Assembly (NCBI RefSeq): GCF_016839145.1
Contig: NZ_CP069303.1
Span: forward strand, 1,302,001 to 1,366,000
Direction of reading: 5' to 3'
DNA length: 64,000 bases
Source: Shinella sp. PSBB067
GTDB taxonomy: Bacteria > Pseudomonadota > Alphaproteobacteria > Rhizobiales > Rhizobiaceae
Below are positions 15,661 through 25,744 of this stretch, piece by piece. The notes under the pieces are model-generated. The model saw nothing but the letters and a program-made list of their open reading frames with translations. It did no database searches and was not told where the DNA came from. Positions within the stretch are counted from its first letter, which is position 1, and every line of letters starts with the position of its first letter. Position numbers and translations under genes: made by a program.

Positions 15661-16206
15661 TTATGACAGGAATTCAGCGGTCGTCGTGACCTTGCCGTAG
15701 CCGAATTCGAGCGCCGACATGATCGTGGCGTGGACCTGCGCCGCCGGTACGACCGAATCACCGAAGGCCTTGTCGCGGGTCGCGCAGGCATCGTGCACGA
15801 CGGTGAGGCCGTAACCGAGGTCGGCGGCCGCGCGGGCCGTCGCGTCGATACACACGTCGCTCATCGCGCCGACCACCACGACCTCCTCGATCCCGGCGGC
15901 CTGCAGCGTGTCGTGCAGCGGGGTCTGGCGGAAGGAGTTGGGGTAATTCTTGATGATCACCGTGTCGTCCCTTTCCGGTGCGACCGCCGGGATCGCGCGG
16001 ATGCCGTCCGTATCCGGCGCGAAGAGCGGGGAGTACGCCTCCTTCGAGACATGGTGGACATGGACGATCCGGTCTCCCAGGTTGCGGCCGGCCTCGATGA
16101 CCCGGGCCGCGTTTGCCGCGGCCGCCTCGATGCCGGACAGCGGAAAACTGCCGGAGCCGAGATAATCCTTCTGGAGATCGACGATGATGACGGCGCGCTT
16201 GCTCAT
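15661..16206 (-). CDS. Isochorismatase-like cysteine hydrolase
   Basis: A 181-residue cysteine hydrolase. The catalytic triad Asp10 (VIIVDLQKDY), Lys86 (VIIKNYPNSF) and Cys119 (MSDVCIDATARAA) is complete. Such enzymes hydrolyse amides, ureides or isochorismate; this one has no clue to substrate. The start at 16206 is preceded by GGAAGGAAAG; a longer in-frame extension to 16308 would overlap the divergent regulator. The divergent GlxA-type regulator, 100 bases away, is probably its controller. Confidence 0.9.
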   Translation of the reverse strand: MSKRAVIIVDLQKDYLGSGSFPLSGIEAAAANAARVIEAGRNLGDRIVHVHHVSKEAYSPLFAPDTDGIRAIPAVAPERDDTVIIKNYPNSFRQTPLHDTLQAAGIEEVVVVGAMSDVCIDATARAAADLGYGLTVVHDACATRDKAFGDSVVPAAQVHATIMSALEFGYGKVTTTAEFLS

Positions 16207-16306
16207 AGGCTTTCCTTCCGCGTGCAGTTGACGTGATGGACATTGTGCCTCCGGCCTGCCATCTCTGGCCATTGGCGATATCGACATAATCCGGGTTGGA
16301 AGTGAC

Positions 16307-17266
16307 ATGGCGGCCTCGGCGGAAATCGGACTGGTGCTCTATCCGGGCGTGCAGATGGCGGCCGTTCTCGGCATGACCGACCTTTTCAACGCGGCGACGG
16401 CGCTTGCCGGGCGGAACGGACGGGCGGGGCCGAGGCTTTCGGTCAGCCACTGGCGGCTGGAGGAAGGTCGGCCGGTGCGCATCGCGGCGAGCGGCTTCGG
16501 GGAGGCGGCGGCGCGGCCCTCTGTCCTCGTGCTGCCGCCGGCGCTCGGCGATCCGATCCGGCGGGAAGATGCGGCGCCGTTTGCGGCCTGGCTGCGGCAG
16601 TGCCATGCGTCCGGCATCCAGCTCGCCTCGATCTGCGCCGGCGCCTTCCTGCTCGGCGAGACGGGATTGCTGACCGGCCGCACGATCACCACCAACTGGG
16701 TGGTCGCGGAAACGTTCGAATTGCGTTTTCCCGATGTCCGGGTCGATACGGACCGGCTCGTCAGCGACGACGGCGATATCGTCACGGCGGGCGGCGTGAT
16801 GGCCTGGGTGGATCTCGGGCTGAAGCTGATCGACCGCTTTCTCGGGCCGACGGTCATGCTGGAGATCGCGCGCCGGTTCGTGATCGACCCGCCCGGCCGC
16901 GAGCAGCGCTATTACAGCTCCTTCTCGCCGCGCCTGCTGCATGGCGACGCGGCGATCCTGAAGGTGCAGCACTGGCTGCGGGCGACCGGGGCGAAGGAGA
17001 CGGGCCTCGATATGCTGGCCGCGCAGGCGGGGCTGGAGGCGCGCACGTTCCTTCGGCGTTTCCGCAAGGCGACGGGGCTGACGACGACGGATTATTGCCA
17101 GCGGCTGCGGGTGGCGAAGGCGCAGGAAATGCTGCAGTTCAGCACACGTTCCGTTGACCTCGTGGCCGTGGACGTCGGCTACAACGACCCCGGCGCCTTC
17201 CGGAAGGTCTTTGCGCGCATCGTCGGGCTGACGCCGGGGGAATACCGCAAGCGCTTCCGGACCTGA
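16307..17266 (+). CDS. GlxA-family transcriptional regulator (DJ-1/PfpI domain plus AraC HTH)
   Basis: A 319-residue regulator. Residues of about 5-175 form a class I glutamine-amidotransferase-like domain with the nucleophile-elbow sequence ASICAGAFLLGE. Residues of about 215-319 are an AraC/XylS double helix-turn-helix (LDMLAAQAGLEARTFLRRF; DVGYNDPGAFRKVF). It is divergent from the isochorismatase-like hydrolase, and regulators of this class often sit beside such a hydrolase and respond to small metabolites. The next gene is convergent with only six bases between the stops. Confidence 0.9.
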   Translation: MAASAEIGLVLYPGVQMAAVLGMTDLFNAATALAGRNGRAGPRLSVSHWRLEEGRPVRIAASGFGEAAARPSVLVLPPALGDPIRREDAAPFAAWLRQCHASGIQLASICAGAFLLGETGLLTGRTITTNWVVAETFELRFPDVRVDTDRLVSDDGDIVTAGGVMAWVDLGLKLIDRFLGPTVMLEIARRFVIDPPGREQRYYSSFSPRLLHGDAAILKVQHWLRATGAKETGLDMLAAQAGLEARTFLRRFRKATGLTTTDYCQRLRVAKAQEMLQFSTRSVDLVAVDVGYNDPGAFRKVFARIVGLTPGEYRKRFRT

Positions 17267-17272
17267 GGCGAT

Positions 17273-18676
17273 CTAGTCCGGCCGGGTGCGGTTGCGCACG
17301 ACCGTTACCGTGCAGGGGGCGTGCGCGGCGATCTCGCCGGAAACGCTGCCGAGCATGGAACGCATGGCCGATTCGGCGCGCGCGCCCATGACGATATGGT
17401 CGACATGGTTCTCGCGGGCATATTCGAGGATCGCGTCGGCGGGCGAGACCGCCTCCAGCACATGGAAGGTGATGCCGCCGCCGGGCGCGGGCAGGCCTGT
17501 CGACCAGTTGCGCAGCTCCACGAGCCGCAGCACATGCTTGTTGCGACCTTCCTCGTCCAGCGAGGTGTCGATGGCGATGCGGTTGATCTTCAGGACGTTG
17601 ATGCAGGCGATGCGGGCGTCGGGCGTGTTCTCGACGATGCGGGCGACGGTCTTGTGGATTGCCTCGGCAAGGTCCGGCGCGCCGCCGGCAAGGTCGATCG
17701 CCACGGCGACGATCGGCGCGCCGGCAAGCTGTGCCTCCGCGGCCTGCGGCTTCACGGTCTCGATGGGCATGGGATTGAACCGGCGGCGCAGCACCATGCC
17801 GAGCGGATCGCGTTTCATCTTCTCCGCCCGCGCCGTCAGCTTGACGGACGAGAGGTCCTGAAGGTCGAGGGCGAGCTGCGCGGCGCTCGGATAGCGCCAG
17901 GCGGGGTTCACCTCCAGGCAGCGCAGGATGATTTCCTGGAGGGCGGGCGGAATGGCGGCATTGCGCGCGCGCGGCGGCAGCGGGTCGCGCCAGAGCCGGC
18001 GCTTCAGGCCCTTAAGACGCTGCGGGTCGCCGAAGGGGCGCTCGCCGGTCGAGAAGAAATAGAGCATGACGCCGAGCGCGAAAAGATCGCTGCGGAAATC
18101 GCTGCGCGCACCGAGCACCTGCTCGGGCGCCATGTAGGGCGCGGTGCCGTAGGGCAGGCGGAACTGCTCGTCCATCAGGTCGGGCAGGTGGACGTGGCGG
18201 GCGAGGCCATAGTCGATCAACACGGCCTCGCCGGTCTCGCGGAACATGACGTTGGAGGGCTTCAGGTCGAGATGGACGACATGCTGGCGATGCAGCGAAT
18301 CGAGCGCCACCGCCACCTTGGCGCCGATGGCGGCCACCTCTTCCGGCGGCAGCGGCAGGCGTTCGAGCAGCGGATAGAGCGAGGTGCCGGGCAGGCGCTC
18401 CATGACGATATAGGGGAGCGTTGCGAAATCGCCGTTGGCGACGAAGCGGGGCACATGCGGGCCGGAAAGGCGCGGCAGGATCATCTGCTCCATCTCGAAG
18501 CCGACGATCGCCGCGGGGTCATCGCCCTCGCCGATGACCGGCACCTTCATCAGGATCGGGAAGTCGATGTCGGGCCGGCTGACCGTCCAGATGCGCGCCA
18601 TGCCGCCATTGTGGGCGATGTCCTCGATGACGAAACCGTCGATCACATCGCCGGGTTTCAGCCTTGCCTTGACCAT
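17273..18676 (-). CDS. Ser/Thr protein kinase fused to a universal stress protein domain
   Basis: A 467-residue fusion. The kinase domain (about residues 10-275) has a glycine loop HNGGMARIW, the ATP lysine at K44 (ILMKVP), catalytic loop HLDLKPSN at 135-142 (Leu where HRD has Arg), DYG at 155-157 in place of DFG, and APE at 183-185. The catalytic Asp, Lys and Asn remain, so activity is plausible; the missing Arg suggests no classic activation-loop phosphorylation. Residues of about 321-461 are a universal-stress-protein fold ending LGSVSGEIAAHAPCTVTVV, but the usual GxxG before it reads GARA. The start follows the phosphoesterase stop with no gap, so a kinase and a possible phosphatase are translated together. 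Confidence 0.88.
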   Translation of the reverse strand: MVKARLKPGDVIDGFVIEDIAHNGGMARIWTVSRPDIDFPILMKVPVIGEGDDPAAIVGFEMEQMILPRLSGPHVPRFVANGDFATLPYIVMERLPGTSLYPLLERLPLPPEEVAAIGAKVAVALDSLHRQHVVHLDLKPSNVMFRETGEAVLIDYGLARHVHLPDLMDEQFRLPYGTAPYMAPEQVLGARSDFRSDLFALGVMLYFFSTGERPFGDPQRLKGLKRRLWRDPLPPRARNAAIPPALQEIILRCLEVNPAWRYPSAAQLALDLQDLSSVKLTARAEKMKRDPLGMVLRRRFNPMPIETVKPQAAEAQLAGAPIVAVAIDLAGGAPDLAEAIHKTVARIVENTPDARIACINVLKINRIAIDTSLDEEGRNKHVLRLVELRNWSTGLPAPGGGITFHVLEAVSPADAILEYARENHVDHIVMGARAESAMRSMLGSVSGEIAAHAPCTVTVVRNRTRPD

Positions 18677-19417
18677 CTAGCGTCCCCGGAACAGGCGGTC
18701 GGCGAGCGAGGCCGGCAGGCCCGCCGCGCGGATCTTGTCGGCGGCCTTGTCGACGTCGTAGGCGGCGCGCATGAAGCTGAGGTCGGCGCTCTCGGTATCG
18801 TAGAGCGCGAAGGCGGCGGCCGGATTGCCGTCGCGCGGCTGGCCGACCGCGCCGATGACGGCGAGCCAGCGGCGCTGCGGCAGGAGCGGCACCGGCGTCG
18901 CGGCGACGGGGCGGAAATGCGTGACCTTGCCGCCCGGCGCGGTGCAGTAGAGCGCCGGCTTGTGCACATGGCCGCTGAAGCTGACGCGCGCCTCGCAGGC
19001 GGCAAGGTGCCGGCCGGCATCGCTGGCGTCGAGCACGTAGTTCCAGTCGGCGGGCGTGCTGGCATCGGCATGGACGAAGAGGCAGTCGCCCTCGCGCACC
19101 TCGAGGGGCAGATCGGCAAGGAAGGCGCGGGTGGCGCTGCCGAGCTGGCGGCGCGTCCACTCGAGCGCCAGCGTCGCCGTGGTATTCATCGAGACGGAAG
19201 GATTGCCGACCGCCTCGTCATGGTTGCCGCGCAGCACGACGGCGCCGCCTGCGGCAAGCTGCATCGCCCGTTCGGCGCACCATTCCGGATCCGCCCCATA
19301 GCCGACGACGTCGCCCAGCAGCACGAAGCGCTCCGCCCCGGCCGCGTCCGCTGCCGCCAGCACGGCCTCGAAGGCCTCGCGGTTGGCGTGGATGTCGGAG
19401 AGGATGGCAAGCAGCAT
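18677..19417 (-). CDS. Calcineurin-like metallophosphoesterase
   Basis: A 246-residue protein with all metallophosphoesterase motifs: SDIHAN (D8, H10), GDVVGYGADP, RGNHDE, HAD, and GHVHKP. The two-metal site is complete. The GDxVGYGxDP form marks the YfcE-like or serine/threonine phosphatase-like branch. It is the first gene of a two-gene unit; its TAG stop is directly followed by the ATG of the kinase/USP gene. This makes reversal of the kinase's action, or a shared signalling role, a reasonable inference. Confidence 0.9.
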   Translation of the reverse strand: MLLAILSDIHANREAFEAVLAAADAAGAERFVLLGDVVGYGADPEWCAERAMQLAAGGAVVLRGNHDEAVGNPSVSMNTTATLALEWTRRQLGSATRAFLADLPLEVREGDCLFVHADASTPADWNYVLDASDAGRHLAACEARVSFSGHVHKPALYCTAPGGKVTHFRPVAATPVPLLPQRRWLAVIGAVGQPRDGNPAAAFALYDTESADLSFMRAAYDVDKAADKIRAAGLPASLADRLFRGR

Positions 19418-19517
19418 GGCGGTCCGGTCTTTCAGGGTCTAAACCCACCATAACGCGCCTTGCCGGCCGCAACCATTCGACGGAAGGGGAATATCGCCCG
19501 CGCGGACTGGCGTTTCG

Positions 19518-20801
19518 TCAGGAATCGCGGGCGCGGAAGCCGAAAAGATCGGCATCCGCATCGCCATGGCCTGCAATATCGGCCGCGACGATCTCGGCCG
19601 CGATCTGGCTGAATGTGATGCCGTTGCCGCCGAAACCCATCACGGCGAAGACGTTCGGCAGGCCGGGAACGCGGCCGATGAGCGGCAGGCCGGTGCGGGT
19701 GGTGCCGAAGGGGGCGGCCCAGACATGATCCGGCTCAGGCAGGGAAAGGCCGAGCAGGGCCTCGACCTTGCGATGGATGGTCTTCGCCTTCTGCCGAAGC
19801 TTCTGCGGCGAGGCATAGGCGTCCTCGCTCTCCTCGTCCTCGCCGCCCGCGATCAGCCGGCCGTCGCGGGAGCGGCGCAGGTAGAGATAGGGATCGGCGC
19901 CTTCCCAGACGATGCAGTCCTTCAGCCAGTCCGGCAGCGCCGTGCCGGGCGGCGTCGAGAGCGCCCAGGTGGAGACGATGGCGTGGTCCCGGTCGGCGAC
20001 CGCTTCGAGGAACTCGTAGCCGGAGCAGAACACGACATGCCTGGCGGAGACGATGTTGCCCTCGGCCGTGGCGAGGAACACGCAGTCGGTCGTTGACCGC
20101 ATGTCGGTGATCTCCAGGGGGCTGACGATCTCGACGCCGCGCGCCGCTACCGCCCGCAGGATGCCCGCGGCCATCTGCGCCGGGTTGGCGGACGCCGAGA
20201 TGTCGCTGAGAAGGGCGCCGGTGCGGTCGATGGAAAAGCGCTCGGCGAGCTGTGCGGCATCGACGAGTTCCGCTTCGATGCCCGCCGCCTGGCGTGCCTC
20301 CAATTCGGTCTGCAAGGCCCGCCGGCCATAGGCGTCGCCGGCAAGGAAGAGGGTCTTCTTGCGCTCGAAGCCGCAGGAAAGGCCTGCATCCGCGACGATG
20401 CGCGTCAATTGCTCGACGGCGCGGGCGGAACGCTGCCAGGCGCGCTGTGCCTTGTCCACGCCGATCATGCCGGCGAGCCTGTGCAGGGGAACGTCGATCT
20501 CGTGCTGGATCATCGCCGTGCTGGCGAGCGTGCTGCCATGAACGGGCTCCCGGCGGTCCACGACGAGTACGGAACGCTTGCCGTCGGCGAGCGCATGGGC
20601 CGTGAGGGCGCCCGAAATGCCGGCGCCGACGATGATGCAATCGTAGTCCTGCCGCTGGGGGCTGCGTCGCGTGCGTAGCGAAATGCGCGGCGAGTCGGCC
20701 CACAGTGGCCGGGATTCGTGCAGGTCGCGCTGGCGGGTGATCTCTCGGGATGTCGGAATGGGACTGCTCCGTGCGGGAAGGTCGTCTCTAATGGCGGACA
20801 T
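19518..20801 (-). CDS. FAD-dependent oxidoreductase (D-amino acid oxidase/GlpD-like fold)
   Basis: A 427-residue flavoprotein. After a 50-residue polar N-terminal extension, the FAD-binding Rossmann motif IIVGAGISG lies at about residues 57-65. HGSTLASTAMIQHEID and the C-terminal GLPLIGRVPGLPNVFAVMGFGGNGITFSQ are typical of the DAO family. No substrate is evident. The first in-frame Met gives this start, though its ribosome site is weak. It is divergent from a VOC protein, with about 100 bases between. Confidence 0.85.
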   Translation of the reverse strand: MSAIRDDLPARSSPIPTSREITRQRDLHESRPLWADSPRISLRTRRSPQRQDYDCIIVGAGISGALTAHALADGKRSVLVVDRREPVHGSTLASTAMIQHEIDVPLHRLAGMIGVDKAQRAWQRSARAVEQLTRIVADAGLSCGFERKKTLFLAGDAYGRRALQTELEARQAAGIEAELVDAAQLAERFSIDRTGALLSDISASANPAQMAAGILRAVAARGVEIVSPLEITDMRSTTDCVFLATAEGNIVSARHVVFCSGYEFLEAVADRDHAIVSTWALSTPPGTALPDWLKDCIVWEGADPYLYLRRSRDGRLIAGGEDEESEDAYASPQKLRQKAKTIHRKVEALLGLSLPEPDHVWAAPFGTTRTGLPLIGRVPGLPNVFAVMGFGGNGITFSQIAAEIVAADIAGHGDADADLFGFRARDS

Positions 20802-20903
20802 GCGGAAAAGTTCCGCACGGCCGCCGCGCTTGGTGCCGATGCTTGCATTGCGGGCCGAAAGCATGCAAAGCACGGGGCGCCTGAAACACGACCGGATTTT
20901 GCC

Positions 20904-21797
20904 ATGACCGTGAGTTCGAGAACGCCCCGCCCGATCGACCATCTGGTGCTGCCGGTGTCCGAGCTGGGTATAGCCCGCGAGCGCCTGACGCAGCTCGGCT
21001 TCACCGTCGCCAAGGATGCGCGCCATCCGTTCGGCACGGAAAACTGTTGCGTCTTCCTCTCCGACGGCAGCTACCTGGAATCGCTCGGCATCGCCAACCG
21101 CGAGGAATGCGAGGAAGCCGCGCGGACGGGCAACGTCTTCGTCGCGCGCGACCAGGCTTTCCGTTTCCGCCGGGGGCTGGAAGGCTTTTCCGGCATCGCC
21201 ATGGCGACGAGCGATGCCTGGGAAGACGACCGGCGCTACCGTGCCGCGGGGATTTCCGGCGGCGAGATCCTGGAGTTTTCCCGCGACATGCTGCTGCCGG
21301 ATGGCACGTCCGCGACCGGCAGCTTCCGCCTTGCCTTCGCCGCCGACCTGCGCAGCCCCGATTTCTTCTTCTTCGCCTCGCAGCGCATCCTGCCGCTGCC
21401 CTCGGACCGCAAGGCGCTGGAGGCGCATGACAACGGCGTCGTGGCGCTCGCCGAGGTCGTGCTGTCCGAACAGAACCCGACGGACTTCCAGTATCTCGTG
21501 CAGGAAGCCGCCGACGAGCGCGAGATCGAGGCCATGTCCTTCGGCATGTCGGTCGAGACGCCGCGCGGCCGCATCACCGTGCTGAACGATGCCGGCCTCG
21601 AAGGCTTCTACGGCATTGCGCCGGTCGCCGGCACGGACCGCGGCCTCAAGGGGCAGGCGGTCGTCTTCAGGGTTTCCAGCCTGTCCGATTGTCGCCGCCT
21701 GCTGGAGCAGCGCGGCGTCGCCTTCCGCGAGCGGGACAACCGCCTTCTGGTGCCGCCGGCGCCGGGGCAGGGTGTCCTCTTCGTCTTTGGAGAATGA
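20904..21797 (+). CDS. VOC/glyoxalase-like domain protein
   Basis: A 297-residue protein of the vicinal oxygen chelate superfamily. The start [23 protein letters not shown] is the classic first beta-alpha of the glyoxalase-like domain (about residues 12-190), and a second related half follows (about 195-295). The substrate is unknown. Its stop lies one base before the kdsA start, so the two genes are transcribed together; the metabolic link, if any, is not obvious. Confidence 0.82.
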   Translation: MTVSSRTPRPIDHLVLPVSELGIARERLTQLGFTVAKDARHPFGTENCCVFLSDGSYLESLGIANREECEEAARTGNVFVARDQAFRFRRGLEGFSGIAMATSDAWEDDRRYRAAGISGGEILEFSRDMLLPDGTSATGSFRLAFAADLRSPDFFFFASQRILPLPSDRKALEAHDNGVVALAEVVLSEQNPTDFQYLVQEAADEREIEAMSFGMSVETPRGRITVLNDAGLEGFYGIAPVAGTDRGLKGQAVVFRVSSLSDCRRLLEQRGVAFRERDNRLLVPPAPGQGVLFVFGE

Positions 21798-21798
21798 G

Positions 21799-22638
21799 AT
21801 GAAAACCAATTCCACCGTCATCGTCGGCGAAGGCGCCAGGAAGGTCACCTTCGCGCAGACGGAGCGCTTCTCGCTGATCGCCGGCCCCTGCCAGATGGAA
21901 AGCCGCGACCATGCCTACATGATCGCCGGCACGCTCGCCGAGCTCTGCGAAAAGCTCGACATCGGTCTCGTCTACAAGTCGTCCTTCGACAAGGCGAACC
22001 GCACCTCGCTTTCCGGCAAGCGCGGCATCGGGCTTGAAAAGGCGATGGAGATATTCGCCGACCTCAAGAAGGATTTCGGCTTCCCGGTTCTGACCGACAT
22101 CCACACGGAAGAGCAATGCGCCCTCGTCGCCGGGACGGTCGACATCCTGCAGATCCCGGCCTTCCTGTCGCGCCAGACGGACCTTCTCGTCGCCGCCGCC
22201 AATACCGGGCGCACGATCAACGTCAAGAAGGGCCAGTTCCTCGCGCCCTGGGACATGAAGAATGTGCTGGCGAAGTTCACCGAGAGCGGCAATCCGAACG
22301 TGCTGCTGTGCGAGCGCGGCGCCTCCTTCGGCTACAACACGCTCGTCTCGGATATGCGCGCGCTGCCGATCATGGCCGCGCTCGGCGCGCCCGTCGTGTT
22401 CGATGCCACCCATTCGGTGCAGCAGCCGGGCGGGCAGGGCGGTTCGTCCGGCGGGCAGCGTGAATTCGTCGAGACGCTGGCCCGGGCGGCGGTTGCCGTC
22501 GGCGTTGCCGGCCTCTTCATCGAGACGCACGAGGACCCGGACCATGCGCCCTCTGACGGGCCGAACATGGTGCATCTCAAGGACATGCCGCGGCTTCTCG
22601 AAAAGCTGCTCGCCTTTGACGCCATCGCCAAGGGCTGA
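21799..22638 (+). CDS. kdsA: KdsA, 3-deoxy-D-manno-octulosonate 8-phosphate synthase
   Basis: Condenses phosphoenolpyruvate and arabinose 5-phosphate to Kdo-8-phosphate for lipopolysaccharide. The 279-residue protein shows the family core: [48 protein letters not shown], and [16 protein letters not shown] carries the cysteine seen in metal-dependent KdsA forms. The gene follows the VOC gene by one base and is closed by a strong terminator. The PEP-forming enolase comes next, which is metabolically sensible. Confidence 0.96.
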   Translation: MKTNSTVIVGEGARKVTFAQTERFSLIAGPCQMESRDHAYMIAGTLAELCEKLDIGLVYKSSFDKANRTSLSGKRGIGLEKAMEIFADLKKDFGFPVLTDIHTEEQCALVAGTVDILQIPAFLSRQTDLLVAAANTGRTINVKKGQFLAPWDMKNVLAKFTESGNPNVLLCERGASFGYNTLVSDMRALPIMAALGAPVVFDATHSVQQPGGQGGSSGGQREFVETLARAAVAVGVAGLFIETHEDPDHAPSDGPNMVHLKDMPRLLEKLLAFDAIAKG

Positions 22639-22644
22639 GACTTC

Positions 22645-22679
22645 AAACGGATGACACGAAGACGTGCCATCCGTTTTTT
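22645..22679 (+). terminator. Terminator of kdsA
   Basis: AACGGATG and CATCCGTT form an outer stem, extended inward by CACG/CGTG after one mismatch, with a four-base loop, and the stem is followed by TTTTTT. It begins about eight bases after the kdsA stop. Confidence 0.85.
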
Positions 22680-22713
22680 CTGGCGCCCTCACGCCATTGT
22701 AATTTCCGCATGG

Positions 22714-24042
<1,329 letters not shown>

Positions 24043-24070
24043 TCGAAAAACAGTTTCTCCGAAATGACGA

Positions 24071-24102
24071 AACCCGCGTCGCAGGACGCGGGTTTTGTTT
24101 TT
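24071..24102 (+). terminator. Terminator of eno
   Basis: A perfect 10-bp stem, AACCCGCGTC and GACGCGGGTT, with a GCAG loop, followed by TTGTTTTTT. Confidence 0.92.
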
Positions 24103-24222
24103 TCCGGCCGGGCAGGACCGCCGGCTTCCAGCCTCGATCGCCTGCTTCGGCCCGTCATGGTCAATGATCGGTTAACCCCTTGGTGCTAGTGTGAAATCCG
24201 TATTGCGTATCAGGGCACTTGC

Positions 24223-24531
24223 ATGTGGACCAAACATCACAAGAAGCGGAAGTTCGGCCGGCTGACACTGCCGGTGATTACGGTCGCATTCCTTTCCTAT
24301 TTCGGTTACCATTCCGTCCATGGCGATCTCGGCCTCAGGGGAATGGAGGAGTTCGAGCGGCAAAGGGTGGAGCGCCAGGCGCGGCTCGACGTGCTCGTGC
24401 GGCAGCGCCAGGTCCTGGAAAAAGAGGTCGCCCTGATGAGCGACGGCTCGCTGGAACGCGACATGCTGGATGAAAAGGCGCGCTCGTATCTCAATATGTC
24501 GCGCGCCGACGAAATCGTGATTTTCCACTGA
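24223..24531 (+). CDS. FtsB/DivIC-like septum formation initiator
   Basis: A 102-residue protein with a short basic N-terminus, one membrane helix (about residues 14-32) and a coiled coil (about 38-75), ending in ARSYLNMSRADEIVIF. This is the architecture and tail of the FtsB/DivIC family, which joins FtsL and FtsQ at the division septum. Its place between eno and pdhA is conserved in alphaproteobacteria. The start is the ATG followed by a basic stretch. Confidence 0.88.
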   Translation: MWTKHHKKRKFGRLTLPVITVAFLSYFGYHSVHGDLGLRGMEEFERQRVERQARLDVLVRQRQVLEKEVALMSDGSLERDMLDEKARSYLNMSRADEIVIFH

Positions 24532-24537
24532 GATTGT

Positions 24538-24562
24538 CGATTAACCGAAATCCGGTTAATCG
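24538..24562. promoter_or_regulatory. Perfect palindrome upstream of pdhA
   Basis: CGATTAACCG (24538-24547) and CGGTTAATCG (24553-24562) make a perfect 10-bp inverted repeat with a five-base centre. It begins just after the ftsB-like stop and about 120 bases before the pdhA start. No T-run follows, which argues against a terminator. It shares the CGATTAA half with the repeat in front of eno. Confidence 0.5.
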
Positions 24563-24679
24563 TAAATCCTTGTTGTTATTCAATGGATTGTCGAGAATAT
24601 AAGCCATGCATTTATGGCATTGCTGAGGCGGAATTTCTCCCCTATGGTTTCCGTCAAAGGCAAACATAGGGAGGAACGA

Positions 24680-25726
24680 ATGGCTCCGCGTAAGACCGCG
24701 TCCACGTCCAGCCGCAAGACTGCGGCAAAGCCTGCAAAGAAAGATTTCAACGGCGGCACCATCGCCGACTTCTCCAAGGAAGACGACCTGAAGGCCTATC
24801 GCGAAATGCTGCTGATCCGGCGTTTCGAGGAAAAGGCCGGCCAGCTCTACGGCATGGGCTTCATCGGCGGCTTCTGTCACCTCTATATCGGCCAGGAAGC
24901 CGTCGTCGTCGGCATGCAGATGGCGCTGAAGGACGGCGACCAGGTCATCACCGGCTACCGTGACCACGGCCACATGCTGGCCTGCGGCATGAGCGCCCGG
25001 GGCGTGATGGCGGAACTGACCGGACGCCGCGGCGGCCTTTCCAAGGGCAAGGGCGGCTCCATGCACATGTTCTCCAAGGAGAAGAACTTCTACGGCGGCC
25101 ACGGCATCGTCGGCGCGCAGGTCTCGCTCGGAACGGGCCTCGCCTTCGCCAACCGCTACCGCGGCAACGACAACGTCTCGCTCGCCTATTTCGGCGACGG
25201 CGCGGCCAACCAGGGCCAGGTCTACGAAAGCTTCAACATGGCGGCCCTCTGGAAGCTGCCGGTCATCTACATCATCGAGAACAACCGCTACGCCATGGGC
25301 ACCGCCGTCTCGCGCGCCTCGGCCCAGACGGACTTCTCCCAGCGCGGCGCCTCCTTCGGCATTCCGGGCTACCAGGTCGACGGCATGGACGTGCGCGCGG
25401 TGAAGGCCGCCGCGGACGAGGCAGTCGAGCACTGCCGCTCCGGCAAGGGCCCGATCATCCTCGAAATGCTGACCTACCGCTACCGCGGCCACTCCATGTC
25501 GGACCCCGCCAAGTATCGCTCGAAGGACGAAGTGCAGAAGATGCGCTCGGAGCACGACCCGATCGAGCAGGTCCGCGCGCGCCTTCTCGAAAGGAAGTGG
25601 GCGAGCGAAGACGATCTCAAGCAGATCGACAAGGACGTCCGTGACATCGTCGCCGACAGCGCCGATTTCGCGCAGTCCGATCCGGAGCCGGATGTCTCCG
25701 AACTCTACACCGACATCCTGCTGTAA
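24680..25726 (+). CDS. pdhA: Pyruvate dehydrogenase E1 component, alpha subunit
   Basis: With PdhB it decarboxylates pyruvate on thiamine diphosphate and acylates the lipoyl group. The 348-residue protein has a basic, Lys/Ala-rich N-terminal extension, then MLLIRRFEEKAGQLYGMG, the GDGAANQGQVYESFNMAALWKLPVIYI-type ThDP motif (GDG...NN), and YRYRGHSMSDP with the phosphorylation-loop-like region. The start at 24680 has AGGGAGGA five bases upstream. A weak promoter (TTGTTA-N16-GAATAT, 24573-24600) and the palindrome at 24538 lie in the leader. It is the first gene of pdhABC. Confidence 0.97.
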   Translation: MAPRKTASTSSRKTAAKPAKKDFNGGTIADFSKEDDLKAYREMLLIRRFEEKAGQLYGMGFIGGFCHLYIGQEAVVVGMQMALKDGDQVITGYRDHGHMLACGMSARGVMAELTGRRGGLSKGKGGSMHMFSKEKNFYGGHGIVGAQVSLGTGLAFANRYRGNDNVSLAYFGDGAANQGQVYESFNMAALWKLPVIYIIENNRYAMGTAVSRASAQTDFSQRGASFGIPGYQVDGMDVRAVKAAADEAVEHCRSGKGPIILEMLTYRYRGHSMSDPAKYRSKDEVQKMRSEHDPIEQVRARLLERKWASEDDLKQIDKDVRDIVADSADFAQSDPEPDVSELYTDILL

Positions 25727-25744
25727 TCCGGGGAGGGACGAAAA

